Below are positions 24,752 through 35,958 of a stretch of DNA of 64,000 nt, piece by piece. Source of the DNA: an uncultured Lachnospiraceae bacterium (GTDB taxonomy: Bacteria > Bacillota > Clostridia > Lachnospirales > Lachnospiraceae); assembly GCA_944376125.1 (NCBI GenBank), contig CALWBQ010000011.1:1-64000 (forward strand), in the 5' to 3' direction. Every line of letters begins with the position of its first letter. Within the stretch, counting starts at the first letter, position 1. A program made the position numbers and the translations under genes. The notes beneath the pieces are model-generated. The model saw only the letters and a list, made by a program, of their open reading frames with translations. It was not told where the DNA came from and ran no database searches.

Positions 24752-24780
24752 TTGACAATTCAGAAGGAATTTTATAAACT
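24752..24780 (+). promoter_or_regulatory. Sigma-A promoter of the LacI-family regulator gene
   Basis: -35 TTGACA (24752-24757), 17-bp spacer, -10 TAAACT (24775-24780). Confidence 0.7.
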
Positions 24781-24818
24781 TGGTATAGAAATTTTTTTGG
24801 AACCAAAGGAGGGTTTGC

Positions 24819-25856
24819 ATGTCTGTCACAATTAAAGAAGTTGCTGCTCTGGCTGGGGTTTCTCCCTCTACAGTCTCCCGCACCTGCAAGGATCACCCTT
24901 CTATTAGCCGTCAGACAAAAGAAAAGGTTCGCCGCGCCATGGATCAGCTAGGATACGAACCGAATTTCCAGGCCAGCAGCCTTGCCACACAGAACTCCAG
25001 AACCATCGGCATTATTCTGCCGCCGTCAGAGAGGGAAACCTATGAAAATGCATTTTATCTGGAAGCCGTCAGGGGAATCAGCATCCTGTGCAACCAGCGC
25101 CAATATATCAATACAGTGATTACCGGAAAGGACGAATCCGAACTGCTTCAGGTGATCAAAACAACCGTGAGAAATGGACTGGCGGAAGGCTTCATCGTCC
25201 TCTACTCCAGGGAACAGGATCCCGTAGTCAATTATCTATATGAAGAAGGTCTCCTGTATGTTCTGGTCGGCAAGGCTTTCCGCAACGCCAACCAGACAAT
25301 CTATGTGGACAATGACAATGTGCTGGCTGGAAGGGAGGCCGCCCAGTACCTGATCTCTCTTGGCCACAGAAAAATCGGTTATCTGTCCGGAGATCATTCT
25401 CTTCTCTATACTGGAGATCGGAAGTCCGGCTACATGCTGGCGCTTGCGGAAAATAATATTCCTTTCCGCCCAGAGTACTGTGTGGAGACCTCCTTTCTCT
25501 CTGGCGCTGAAAACCCGGGACTGAGAGACCTGCTGAAACAGCCAGATCGTCCCACCGCCTTTGTGGCAAGCGATGACATTCTTGCCTCTTATCTGGAGCA
25601 GCTATGTGTGGGGATGAATATTACAGTTCCGGAAGAATTATCGGTGATTTCTTTTAACAATTCCCTGTTCGCCCGGATGGCAAAACCGCCGCTGACCTCC
25701 ATTGATATCAATTCCTTCCAGCTAGGCTCGGAAGCTGCAGCTCAGATGATCAGCCACATCGAAAATCCTAATCTGCTGGCTACCAAAACAATCGTGCCCC
25801 ATTATATTGTAAAACGGGGAAGCTGCATTGAAAGAGCAGAGACCGAAAACGAATAA
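24819..25856 (+). CDS. LacI-family transcriptional regulator (MalR-like)
   Basis: A 345-residue LacI/GalR regulator: N-terminal HTH and hinge (MSVTIKEVAALAGVSPSTVS, ARVPxV-like VRRAMDQLGYEPN) and a sugar-binding domain from about residue 60 (TIGIILPPSERE, AFVASDDILA, ISFNNSLFARMAKPPLTSID). AAAGGAGG precedes the ATG. It is divergent from the maltose PTS operon with two matching operators in between and most likely represses it, with maltose or maltose phosphate as inducer (inference). Confidence 0.92.
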   Translation: MSVTIKEVAALAGVSPSTVSRTCKDHPSISRQTKEKVRRAMDQLGYEPNFQASSLATQNSRTIGIILPPSERETYENAFYLEAVRGISILCNQRQYINTVITGKDESELLQVIKTTVRNGLAEGFIVLYSREQDPVVNYLYEEGLLYVLVGKAFRNANQTIYVDNDNVLAGREAAQYLISLGHRKIGYLSGDHSLLYTGDRKSGYMLALAENNIPFRPEYCVETSFLSGAENPGLRDLLKQPDRPTAFVASDDILASYLEQLCVGMNITVPEELSVISFNNSLFARMAKPPLTSIDINSFQLGSEAAAQMISHIENPNLLATKTIVPHYIVKRGSCIERAETENE

Positions 25857-25890
25857 AATACGAGAAAAATATAACTGAGGTGCAAATACC

Positions 25891-26781
25891 ATGGAACTTC
25901 TTCAGCTTCGCTATTTTTTAGTAGCAGCCCATTATCAGCATATGACCAAAGCAGCGGAACATCTGCAGATAGCTCAGCCGGCGCTCTCTCAGGCAATCCA
26001 CAGGCTGGAAATCGAGCTTGGCGTATCCCTTTTTGACAGGAAAAATCGGAGTATTGAGTTAAACGAATCAGGAAAACTTCTGCAGAAAAGGCTGATTCCG
26101 ATTATCAGTGCGCTGGATCGAATACCAGAAGAACTGAAAGAAGGCCAGAATCAGGCTGCCCATACGATTCATCTGAAAATTTTGGCAGCGTCCTCACTCC
26201 TGACCAACCGGATCATTGCATACAGAGCGATGCGCCCAGATGTCAACTTTCAGCTATACCAATCGGATGCGCAGACGGATTATGATGTCTGTGTATCTGC
26301 CATACGGGCCGATTCTTCCGGACAGGAAGGCGCAGATCACATGGTTATGCTGGAGGAAGATCTGTACCTTGCCGTTCCGGCGCACTCTCCTTTTGGGAAA
26401 ATGAAATCTGTCCGTCTCGCTGATACTAGGGACACCGGCTACATCTGTTTGGCTGGTTCCAGACCAATCCGGCAGATCTGCAACAGTTATTTTGATGAGG
26501 CTGATTTTACTCCTAAAATTATTTTCGAAAGTGATTCCACAGAATCGGTGCGGAATCTGATTGCTGCAGGACTAGGGATCGGCTTTTGGCCCCAGTACTC
26601 TTGGGGACCTCTGGCGGAAGAATGGAATCAGACCTCCTCCCAGTCCCATATCAAACTGCTGCCAATCGCTGACCAAGTGTGCCGCAGGCAGATCATTCTG
26701 ACTTGTTCGCCCCATGGAAAAGAAAATCCGATCGTTATGGATTTCTGCAATTTCCTAATTCATAATTCTAAGTGGCTGTGA
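25891..26781 (+). CDS. LysR-family transcriptional regulator
   Basis: A 296-residue LysR regulator with N-terminal HTH (MELLQLRYFLVAAHYQHMTK, IAQPALSQAIHRLE) and a C-terminal effector domain (LGIGFWPQYSWG). GAGGTGCAAATACC precedes the ATG. It follows the LacI-family gene by 34 bp and may be co-transcribed with it, ending at the hairpin repeats and strong terminator. Targets unknown; no divergent partner gene is present. Confidence 0.9.
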   Translation: MELLQLRYFLVAAHYQHMTKAAEHLQIAQPALSQAIHRLEIELGVSLFDRKNRSIELNESGKLLQKRLIPIISALDRIPEELKEGQNQAAHTIHLKILAASSLLTNRIIAYRAMRPDVNFQLYQSDAQTDYDVCVSAIRADSSGQEGADHMVMLEEDLYLAVPAHSPFGKMKSVRLADTRDTGYICLAGSRPIRQICNSYFDEADFTPKIIFESDSTESVRNLIAAGLGIGFWPQYSWGPLAEEWNQTSSQSHIKLLPIADQVCRRQIILTCSPHGKENPIVMDFCNFLIHNSKWL

Positions 26782-26972
26782 GGGCTATCTTCTTGCCGCA
26801 GGCGGCGGGTAAGAAGCATTGGATATTCATCCGATCATTCATTGAGAGAGGGCTATCTTCTTGCCGCCTGCGGCGAACAAGAAGCACCGGATATTCATCC
26901 GATCATTCATTGAGAGGAGGGCTATCTTCTTGTCGCCTGCGGCGAACAAGAAGCATCGGATATTCATCCGAT
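26781..26972 (+). repeat. Three tandem 68-69 bp repeats, each encoding two hairpins
   Basis: Units begin with AGGGCTATCTTCTTG at 26781, 26849 and 26918. Each holds hairpin A (CTTCTTG ... CAAGAAG with an inner CGCC/GGCG stem) and hairpin B (CGGATATTCATCCG). Sequence differences in unit 1 keep hairpin A paired (CCGC / GCGG), which suggests selection on structure. The first unit overlaps the LysR stop and the array runs directly into a strong terminator. Family not recognised. Confidence 0.85.
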
Positions 26973-27037
26973 GAAAAAAGACGAGGAAAGAGAGCCTTGC
27001 AAGCCAGCTTGCAGAGCCTCCTTCCTCGTCTTTTTTC
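26973..27037. terminator. Strong bidirectional terminator between LysR and atpC
   Basis: Perfect 16-bp arms (GAAAAAAGACGAGGAA at 26973-26988 and its complement at 27022-27037) around a loop that holds a further TTGCAAG / CTTGCA stem. Runs of A and T flank both sides, so it stops both the LysR transcript and the atp operon. Confidence 0.92.
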
Positions 27038-27050
27038 GCCCTATGAATTG

Positions 27051-27470
27051 TTAATCTAAGTTTGTGGGGCCTTTTTTTACTCTCAGCCTGGACAGAGCTC
27101 TTGCCATGGATGCCTGGGACATCTGGAACTCTCGAATGCTCTGTTTCTGGCGCATCTGTTCTTTGGCGCGCTCCAGGGCCTCTCTCGCCCTGACCTCATC
27201 AATATCCTCCGGCCGTTCCGCTGTGTCAACAATGACAGTCACTCGGTTATTAGCTACCTGGACGATTCCCAGACCCACGACGGCTTCCTGCCATTGGCTG
27301 CTGCCTGGGGTCAAAAAGCGCAGGACGCCTTCCTGCGTAGCCAAGATCATTGCTTCCCTGTGGGCCAGAATTCCCAGTTCCCCATCTTGGGCGGGAACTA
27401 CCAATTTTTCACAGCTCCCATTAAAAAACACATGATCGCTGGCGATAATTTTTAGCCAAAACGCTGACAT
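27051..27470 (-). CDS. atpC: F-type ATP synthase epsilon subunit
   Basis: 139 residues, the rotor epsilon subunit: N-terminal beta-sandwich (FNGSCEKLVVPAQDGELGIL) and C-terminal helical hairpin (EVRAREALERAKEQMRQKQS) that can inhibit ATP hydrolysis. Last gene of the operon, 14 bp before the terminator stem. Confidence 0.93.
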   Translation of the reverse strand: MSAFWLKIIASDHVFFNGSCEKLVVPAQDGELGILAHREAMILATQEGVLRFLTPGSSQWQEAVVGLGIVQVANNRVTVIVDTAERPEDIDEVRAREALERAKEQMRQKQSIREFQMSQASMARALSRLRVKKGPTNLD

Positions 27471-27503
27471 AGGATCTGCTCCTTTCGTTCACAGGAAAGT
27501 GTT

Positions 27504-29800
<2,297 letters not shown>

Positions 29801-29818
29801 CTTCTATCCCTCTTTCTC

Positions 29819-31327
29819 CTAAAAGTCTGTTTTAAAAGTTTCCGCCGCCTGAACAATCTGCTGGATCAGCTCATCGGTCAGAACCTTCTTTTCCTCAATC
29901 TCTCTTCCGATCTCCGGATGATTATCATCAAACCACTGAAGCATTTTCATCTGAAATTCTTTGATCCGTGTTACATCTACTGTAAGCATTACCTTATGGG
30001 TGGCAACGCAAAGTGTAATAACCTGTTCATGCAGATTTAACGGACGGCCGAGAGGCTGCTTTAACAGTTCCATCAGCCGTTTTCCATAGGCCAGCTGCTC
30101 TTTGGTGGTTTCATCCAGGTCAGAGCTGAACTGAGTGAAAACTTCCATTTCCCGGTACTGCGCCAAGTCGATGCGGATAGATCCGCTGGCTTTTTTCATT
30201 GCTTTGGTCTGAGCAGCACCGCCCACACGGGAGACAGACAGTCCTACATTGACTGCCGGGCGCATACCTGAAAAGAAAAGATCACTCTCCAAAAAAATCT
30301 GCCCATCTGTGATAGAAATCACATTGGTGGGGATATATGCGGATACGTCTCCCGCCTGAGTCTCAATGATAGGAAGCGCAGTGATAGAACCACCTCCCTT
30401 TTCATCTGAAAGGCGGCTGGACCGCTCCAAAAGTCTGGAATGGAGATAAAAAACATCACCAGGGTATGCCTCACGGCCTGGTGAGCGCTCCAAAAGAAGA
30501 GACAATGCCCGGTAGGCGACAGCGTGCTTGGAGAGATCGTCGTAAACAATCAGTACGTCTTTGCCCTGATACATAAAAAATTCTGCCATAGCGGTTCCTG
30601 CATAAGGAGCAATATACTGAAGAGGGGCTGTGTCGCTGGCAGTTGAGGACATGACGATGGTATATTCCATTGCACCGCTTTTTTTCAAAGTATTGACCAG
30701 CTTTGCCACTGTTGATGCCTTTTGGCCAATGGCAACGTAGATGCAGACAACATCCTTCCCCTTCTGATTTAGGATGGTATCCAGGGCAATAGAGGTCTTT
30801 CCTGTCTGCCGGTCTCCAATGATCAGCTCCCTCTGCCCTCTTCCGATAGGAAACATGGAATCAATCGCCAGAATTCCAGTCTCCATAGGAACGCCTACAG
30901 ACTTCCGGTCTACGATCCCCGGCGCTTCCTGTTCAACTGGCCGGTAGCCTTCGCTCACTACAGGACCTAACCCATCGATGGGCTCCCCCAGAGCATTGAC
31001 AACTCTTCCGAGGAAGCCGCTCCCCACCGGAACACCGGCTCTTCTTTTAGTTCTGACGACTTTGGTTCCCTGGGTAATTCCAGTATCTTTGCCGAACAGA
31101 ATGCACCCGATCTCATGTCTCCGGATGTCCTGAACCATACCCTTGACGCCATTTTCAAATACTACGATCTCCCCATACATGGCATGATCGATGCCGTATA
31201 CGATGGCGATCCCGTCTCCTACCCAGATAACGGAACCCGTCTCCTGCTCATTTTCTCTATGTATATCGTAATCTTCAATTTCGCTCTTAATAATGGAAAT
31301 GATTTCCTGAGAACTGATGGTACTCAT
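29819..31327 (-). CDS. atpA: F-type ATP synthase alpha subunit
   Basis: Non-catalytic nucleotide-binding subunit, 502 residues, with P-loop GDRQTGKTS, the [11 protein letters not shown] segment and the alpha-chain signature [17 protein letters not shown]. Complete; follows atpH by 12 bp. Confidence 0.98.
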   Translation of the reverse strand: MSTISSQEIISIIKSEIEDYDIHRENEQETGSVIWVGDGIAIVYGIDHAMYGEIVVFENGVKGMVQDIRRHEIGCILFGKDTGITQGTKVVRTKRRAGVPVGSGFLGRVVNALGEPIDGLGPVVSEGYRPVEQEAPGIVDRKSVGVPMETGILAIDSMFPIGRGQRELIIGDRQTGKTSIALDTILNQKGKDVVCIYVAIGQKASTVAKLVNTLKKSGAMEYTIVMSSTASDTAPLQYIAPYAGTAMAEFFMYQGKDVLIVYDDLSKHAVAYRALSLLLERSPGREAYPGDVFYLHSRLLERSSRLSDEKGGGSITALPIIETQAGDVSAYIPTNVISITDGQIFLESDLFFSGMRPAVNVGLSVSRVGGAAQTKAMKKASGSIRIDLAQYREMEVFTQFSSDLDETTKEQLAYGKRLMELLKQPLGRPLNLHEQVITLCVATHKVMLTVDVTRIKEFQMKMLQWFDDNHPEIGREIEEKKVLTDELIQQIVQAAETFKTDF

Positions 31328-31339
31328 AATGTAAGACTC

Positions 31340-31864
31340 CTATCCTGCAACAGCTCTGTTGAGCCGAGTCAGCCGGCCTTTCAGACTGTAGTCATACTCA
31401 ATATCACCGGCTTTTAAAAGAAATCCGCCGATCAGATCCGGGCTGGATACCAATGTAAGTTCCACATCCTTTTTCCGATGCTTTTTGCATAAAAACTGCT
31501 TGATCCCGGCGATTTGCATATCATCCGGCTTTGTGACGTAATACAGGGAGGCTTCCAGAATACCGGCTGCCTCCAGTGTGTGTTCCCGGCAAGCGGAAAC
31601 AATTTCCCGAAATTGGCCGATACAGCCTGCTTCACAGGCTTTTTTCAGAAAGTTGGCCATAAGAAGGGAAAAGTCCGGCTCAATGAAAATCTGATCGATG
31701 ATTGCTAATTTTTTATTCAGCGGAACTGTCGGATCGTCTAGAACCGAAAGCAGTTCAGGTGTACCCTTTAGTATTTCCAGCGCCTCCTGTACCATTTCTT
31801 CCGAAAGATTCAGCTGATATAATACAGCTCCATAGAGCCTTGCCTGTTCACTCATGGCTGTCAC
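31340..31864 (-). CDS. atpH: F-type ATP synthase delta subunit
   Basis: Peripheral-stalk OSCP/delta subunit, 174 residues, with a helical N-terminal domain and the C-terminal signature LTLVSSPDLIGGFLLKAGD. Overlaps atpF by 17 bp. An in-frame ATG at 31855 is an alternative start. Confidence 0.92.
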   Translation of the reverse strand: MTAMSEQARLYGAVLYQLNLSEEMVQEALEILKGTPELLSVLDDPTVPLNKKLAIIDQIFIEPDFSLLMANFLKKACEAGCIGQFREIVSACREHTLEAAGILEASLYYVTKPDDMQIAGIKQFLCKKHRKKDVELTLVSSPDLIGGFLLKAGDIEYDYSLKGRLTRLNRAVAG

Positions 31865-32339
31865 CCGATTCTGCTAAAAATGATTGGTACAGCTGCCTGT
31901 CACGGTCAGGACCGCTCTGCTCACCAAGCACCTTTTCGGCGGCTGCCATAGCTAATTCTGCAACAGAAGCCTTTAAATCATGTAATGCCTTCTCTTTTTC
32001 AAGGGAAATCGTCTGATCTGCATGCTCCAGTTTTTTTGCCGCATCCGCATTTGCCTGGCTCAAAATTCGATCGTATTCAGCCCTGGCCTTAGTCCTGGCA
32101 TCCTCGACGATCCTAGAGGCTTCCTCCCCGGCCGCGCCGATCGATGCGGCATAGGTTTCCTTTAACTGGTTGGCTTCTTCTTTTGCGGCGCTGGCTGCAT
32201 CCAGATCATGCTCGATCATATTCTTTCTGTCGTCCAGTATCTTTTTTACCGGTCCGATCAAAAAATGCTTCATAAAAAAGTAAAGGACCAGAATATTGAT
32301 GATTGTAAAGGCGATATTCCAAAAGTCTATTTTTAACAT
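31848..32339 (-). CDS. atpF: F-type ATP synthase b subunit
   Basis: Peripheral-stalk subunit, 163 residues: one N-terminal membrane helix (FWNIAFTIINILVLYFFMKH) and a long charged coiled coil (residues 35-130) that reaches to F1. Lies between atpE and atpH in standard order. Confidence 0.93.
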   Translation of the reverse strand: MLKIDFWNIAFTIINILVLYFFMKHFLIGPVKKILDDRKNMIEHDLDAASAAKEEANQLKETYAASIGAAGEEASRIVEDARTKARAEYDRILSQANADAAKKLEHADQTISLEKEKALHDLKASVAELAMAAAEKVLGEQSGPDRDRQLYQSFLAESGDSHE

Positions 32340-32386
32340 ATTACAACGCCTTCCTGTCTAATTGTGCAATGTTTCCTGGCAGGGAA

Positions 32387-32611
32387 TTACTTTAAGAACA
32401 GAATGATCAGCAGACCAATGACAAATCCATAGATAGCGGTTGCCTCAGCCAGTGCACATCCGAGAAGCAGAGCCTTGGTGATTTTTCCGTCAGCCTCCGG
32501 TTGTCTTGCGATAGCATCTACTGCCTTTGAGGTAGCCATTCCGATTCCGATTCCAGCTCCTACACCTGTAATAACTGCAACTGCAGCTCCGATAGCGATT
32601 AATCCTGTCAT
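32387..32611 (-). CDS. atpE: F-type ATP synthase c subunit
   Basis: Ring-forming proteolipid, 74 residues, two membrane helices joined by the polar loop ARQPEADGKI. The ion-carrying residue is Glu56 (LAEATAIYG). Against the Na+-binding c subunit of Ilyobacter, Gln32 is replaced by Ile23 and Ser66 by Ala57, so key Na+ ligands are missing and proton coupling is predicted (inference from known c-ring structures). Confidence 0.95.
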   Translation of the reverse strand: MTGLIAIGAAVAVITGVGAGIGIGMATSKAVDAIARQPEADGKITKALLLGCALAEATAIYGFVIGLLIILFLK

Positions 32612-32672
32612 AATAATTCTCTCCTTTGTCTATTTTTGATTGTTTTCCGACGTCTCTTTTTTGACGCGGGCA

Positions 32673-33359
32673 TTACTCAACTGCTTCTTTTATATATAAT
32701 GACGTGAGGAATACAAACACATAAGCCTGTATAATCCCGTCAAATATATCAAAATAAAAACTGAAAGGCAGCGGGATGACCAGTGGAATCAGATATTTGA
32801 TCAGTGCCATGACCACCACAGCTCCCAAGACATTTCCAAAAAGCCGCATACACAGGGACAGCGGCCGGATAAACAGCTCCAGTATGTTGATCGGGGCGAC
32901 GATGGGAATCGGCTCCGCAAAGCTCTTTACCCAGTTTTTAACCCCCTTTTTTCGGATTCCGGCGGCTTCTACCAGGATGATGCTCATTACCGCCAAGGAA
33001 GCTGTCACATTCAAGTCTTTTGTGGGAGATTTAAAACCGAGAAGGCCGATCATATTGGCAATTCCTATATAGATCACAACCGTAATTAAATAAGGGATAT
33101 AGTCTTTTCCATCTTCCCCTAAAAGATCCTCAAAAAAGCCATAGATAAACGCAATTCCGCTCTCTAATGCCGCCTGCCGGTTATTAATCTGGCGTATTTT
33201 CAGACCTCTGACCAGCAGCAGGGAAGCTGCCATGATGATTGCCATGATGATCCAAGTAACAACTACAGATTCCAGAACATCAATACCGCCAAACAGTGGT
33301 ATCGTAAATACAACATTGCAGTTCAGCTCTTCCATCAGGGAATCTACTAACCCGTCCAT
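32673..33359 (-). CDS. atpB: F-type ATP synthase a subunit
   Basis: Membrane stator subunit, 228 residues, with about six helices and the conserved Arg in PLSLCMRLFGNVLGAVVV that faces the c-ring. ATG 33359 is chosen because GAGGTG lies 6 bases upstream; earlier in-frame starts at 33380 and 33419 have no such site. First gene of atpBEFHAGDC; no atpI is seen. Confidence 0.94.
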   Translation of the reverse strand: MDGLVDSLMEELNCNVVFTIPLFGGIDVLESVVVTWIIMAIIMAASLLLVRGLKIRQINNRQAALESGIAFIYGFFEDLLGEDGKDYIPYLITVVIYIGIANMIGLLGFKSPTKDLNVTASLAVMSIILVEAAGIRKKGVKNWVKSFAEPIPIVAPINILELFIRPLSLCMRLFGNVLGAVVVMALIKYLIPLVIPLPFSFYFDIFDGIIQAYVFVFLTSLYIKEAVE

Positions 33360-33390
33360 TTTTCTCACCTCTTTCCCCATTGCTTTGCTT

Positions 33391-33419
33391 ATTATAATAA
33401 TCTGATTTTCCAAATACAA
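33391..33419 (-). promoter_or_regulatory. Candidate promoter of the atp operon
   Basis: Minus-strand -10 TATAAT (33391-33396), 17-bp spacer, weak -35 TTGTAT (33414-33419). The perfect -10 and its place 32 bp before atpB support it; the poor -35 lowers confidence. Confidence 0.5.
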
Positions 33420-33473
33420 GTATTCTTTTTTTATCGTTTTATAATTTGAAAGTTATGAAAACGGCAAAAAACA

Positions 33474-33513
33474 AAAAATGCATAAAAACAAAATATAGTT
33501 TCCATGCATTTTT
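33474..33513. terminator. AT-rich inverted repeat between the atp operon and the his/pepT transcript
   Basis: Arms AAAAATGCAT (33474-33483) and ATGCATTTTT (33504-33513), 10 bp perfect, with a 20-base loop. A weak bidirectional terminator is the simplest reading. The rest of the 307-bp gap 33360-33666 is very AT-rich and holds the atp promoter but no gene I can support. Confidence 0.5.
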
Positions 33514-33666
33514 CGACGATTTTTTAATAAATTTTTTATAAACATTTCCCTGTTTTTTACAGAAAAGGAAAATTTGACTGTCAGATGAGAAAAAATTTCG
33601 TATAATCTCTACGATGTTTACGGCATTTCTGCCACTGAGTGCAGAAAAAGACTATAGGAAGCCCCA

Positions 33667-34672
33667 TTACAGGAAATTGATCGTTTCCAGATTTTCCTGG
33701 CGAAAGGCTGCGTAGCTCTCTCCCAGTCCGGAAACAGCTTTCCGATCAATCTCCTTCCAAATTTTGAAAGACAATTCCATGCCCTTTTTTGCTTTCTTGC
33801 TTCTCCAAATACCGGCGATCTCTCCGCGATAGAGAACAGCCCCCGGATTTCCTACAATTTTCCAGATATGCTTGTGAAGCGCTCTGTCTGGCTGCAAAAT
33901 CAGACGATCCTTCTGGTCAAGATAAGGATCATGGCCTCCTAAAAGGATAAGGCTGTTCTCGGGGAGGGAGGGGGATAAAAGCTGTTCTCGGTCTTCGGAA
34001 AGGAAAAACACCCTTTTTCCCAGTACCTTTGCTGGTTCGATCTCGTCTTTCACCGTATTCCATATGCGCCTGGCCTGCTGTCCGGAGCACCCCAGCCAGG
34101 CTGCCAGGCCATCAACGGCAGATGGCCCGTAACAATGAAGATACTTTCGAACCAGCTGCTTTGCACTATCTGGATCTGCTTTGGACGTCTGCCCGGTCCA
34201 GGCCCTGAGGGATGTAAATGTCGAGGATGTCCCTCTTCTCTCCCCGAAGACCACCAGGCCCAGAAAGGCGCAGGGCCGCAGCAGAAAGGAGACGACAGCT
34301 CCTCCGACCGTTTGTTTGTCCGGGCTGCCATACATAGACGGATCCTGCCACCGTTTCTGTTTTTCGGGTGGAATATAAGGAAGCATCCACCGGGCCAGAG
34401 TCTCATCCAGAGTACTTTTGGCGGTAATCGTCTGTCCGTCCAGAATAGGTATGACATGCAGCAAAATGGACCCTATACAGGAGGCCATCCATCTGCGCAG
34501 GGGAAAGCTCCGGGATCCGGGTATAGAGTGCTGTCTCCCAGGCGCCGGGAGGACTGTTCTGCAGGCCGCAGGCCCCAGCGACAGCTAAACAGTCCTCTTT
34601 TCTGTATGTGCGGTCAAGGTGATGGCTGCACAGCCGAAAATACCGTATCTGTTGGGATGAAAGTTCCAGCAT
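33667..34672 (-). pseudogene. Winged-helix (AlkZ/DUF1006-like) protein broken by internal deletion
   Basis: The gene starts at 34672 (MLELSSQQIRYFRLCSHHLD, 10 bp after the pepT stop, behind AGGCGG) and this frame matches the family to about residue 66 (PELSPAQMDGLLYR). From about 34460 another frame gives the rest (ILDGQTITAKSTLDETLARW, SMYGSPDKQTVGGAVVSFLL, FGERRG, HDPYLDQKDRLIL). About 65-75 residues expected between, including the FRGT-type segment of this family, are missing and the frame shifts by one. Family members are linked to unhooking of DNA crosslinks or unknown roles. Likely inactive. Confidence 0.7.
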
Positions 34673-34681
34673 GTCAACCGC

Positions 34682-35911
34682 CTACTCGACTGCTTCAAAA
34701 TCTTTTACGATCTGGATCAAAATCTCCACGATCTTTTCCAGAGACTGGACGCTGGCAAATTCATGGACTCCGTGGAAGTTTTCACCTCCGGCACAGAGAT
34801 TCGGGCAGGGGAGTCCCATATAGGACAGACGCGCGCCGTCGGTGCCTCCTCGAATAGGAACTACAGCAGGAGAAACTCCTGTCTCCTCCATTGCCTTTTT
34901 GGCAATATCAATCAGGTACATATGAGGCTCGATTTTTTCTTTCATGTTATAGTAAGAATCTTTTACCACGGCCTCAACTGTTCCCTCCCCATACTTCTCG
35001 TTGAGAAAATCGGCAGCCTGGAGGAAGAGCTTCTTTTTTGCCTCGAACTTTTCTCGGCTATGATCCCGGATGATATAATCCATGCGTGTCTGCACCATAT
35101 CGCCCTGGATCTCACCTAAATGATAGAACCCTTCATAGCCTTCTGTAAACATGGGATTCTGCTCCACTGGAAGCATCCTGTGAAATTCCATCGCCATCAG
35201 GATGGCATTCTTCATAGCGTTCTTGGCGGATCCGGGATGGACGCCTCTGCCATGGATTGTCACCCTTCCGGCCGCAGCGTTAAAATTTTCGTACTCAATC
35301 TCTCCCAGAGCACCTCCGTCTACCGTGTAGGCTACATCAGCGCCGAAACCTTTTACATCAAAATCATCAGCTCCGCGGCCCACCTCTTCGTCTGGAGTAA
35401 AGCCAATGCAGACTTTTCCATGGGGAATTTCCGGATGGGCAAGGAGATATTCTGCCATAGCCATGATTTCAGCGACCCCGGCCTTGTCATCGGCGCCAAG
35501 AAGCGTTGTCCCATCTGTAACAATCAGATCCTGCCCTATATAGCGCAGCAGACACGGGAATTCCTCGGGAGTTAAGGCGATGTTTTCTTTCTGGTTTAAA
35601 CAGATCGTCCCCCCATCATAGTTATTTACAATGCGCGGCGTGACGTTTGTGCCGGAAGCATCCGGGGAAGTATCCATGTGGGAGATAAATCCCAGGACAG
35701 GTATCTTCTTGGAAGAGGTGGCGGGAATCACAGCGTAAACGTAGGAAGAAGAGCTCACCCGAACTTCCTCCGCTCCCATGGCCTTTAATTCCTCCGCAAG
35801 GAGCTGTGCAAGAACCCGCTGCTTCTCTGTGCTTGGAATGGATTCTTGTTCGTCCTTAGACTGGGTATCATAAGACACATATCTTAAAAATTTATCAATA
35901 ACAGAAGACAT
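34682..35911 (-). CDS. pepT: Peptidase T (tripeptide aminopeptidase)
   Basis: M20B zinc aminopeptidase releasing the N-terminal residue of tripeptides, 409 residues. Metal and catalytic residues are visible: His in [11 protein letters not shown], Asp in LLGADDKAG, Glu-Glu in [12 protein letters not shown] and [15 protein letters not shown]. The start is ATG 35911 after AAAGGAACC; a longer in-frame reading to 36106 runs into hisIE and is rejected. It follows the his operon by 47 bp, possibly by read-through. Confidence 0.95.
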   Translation of the reverse strand: MSSVIDKFLRYVSYDTQSKDEQESIPSTEKQRVLAQLLAEELKAMGAEEVRVSSSSYVYAVIPATSSKKIPVLGFISHMDTSPDASGTNVTPRIVNNYDGGTICLNQKENIALTPEEFPCLLRYIGQDLIVTDGTTLLGADDKAGVAEIMAMAEYLLAHPEIPHGKVCIGFTPDEEVGRGADDFDVKGFGADVAYTVDGGALGEIEYENFNAAAGRVTIHGRGVHPGSAKNAMKNAILMAMEFHRMLPVEQNPMFTEGYEGFYHLGEIQGDMVQTRMDYIIRDHSREKFEAKKKLFLQAADFLNEKYGEGTVEAVVKDSYYNMKEKIEPHMYLIDIAKKAMEETGVSPAVVPIRGGTDGARLSYMGLPCPNLCAGGENFHGVHEFASVQSLEKIVEILIQIVKDFEAVE

Positions 35912-35958
35912 AATAAACGGTTCCTTTCTTGATGATTTACATAATATTTTTACGTTAA

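Noticed and set aside
26781..26972. Possible CRISPR array
   Set aside because: Only three directly adjoining 68-69 bp units with no unique spacers and no cas genes nearby.
26772..27059. Open frame of 95 codons through the tandem repeats
   Set aside because: It is open only because the repeats lack stops in that frame; no ribosome site and no protein-like composition. Structure of the hairpins explains the conservation better.
33574..33606. Plus-strand TTGACT and TATAAT pair in the atp upstream gap
   Set aside because: Spacing is 21 bp and no plus-strand gene follows, so a promoter is unlikely.
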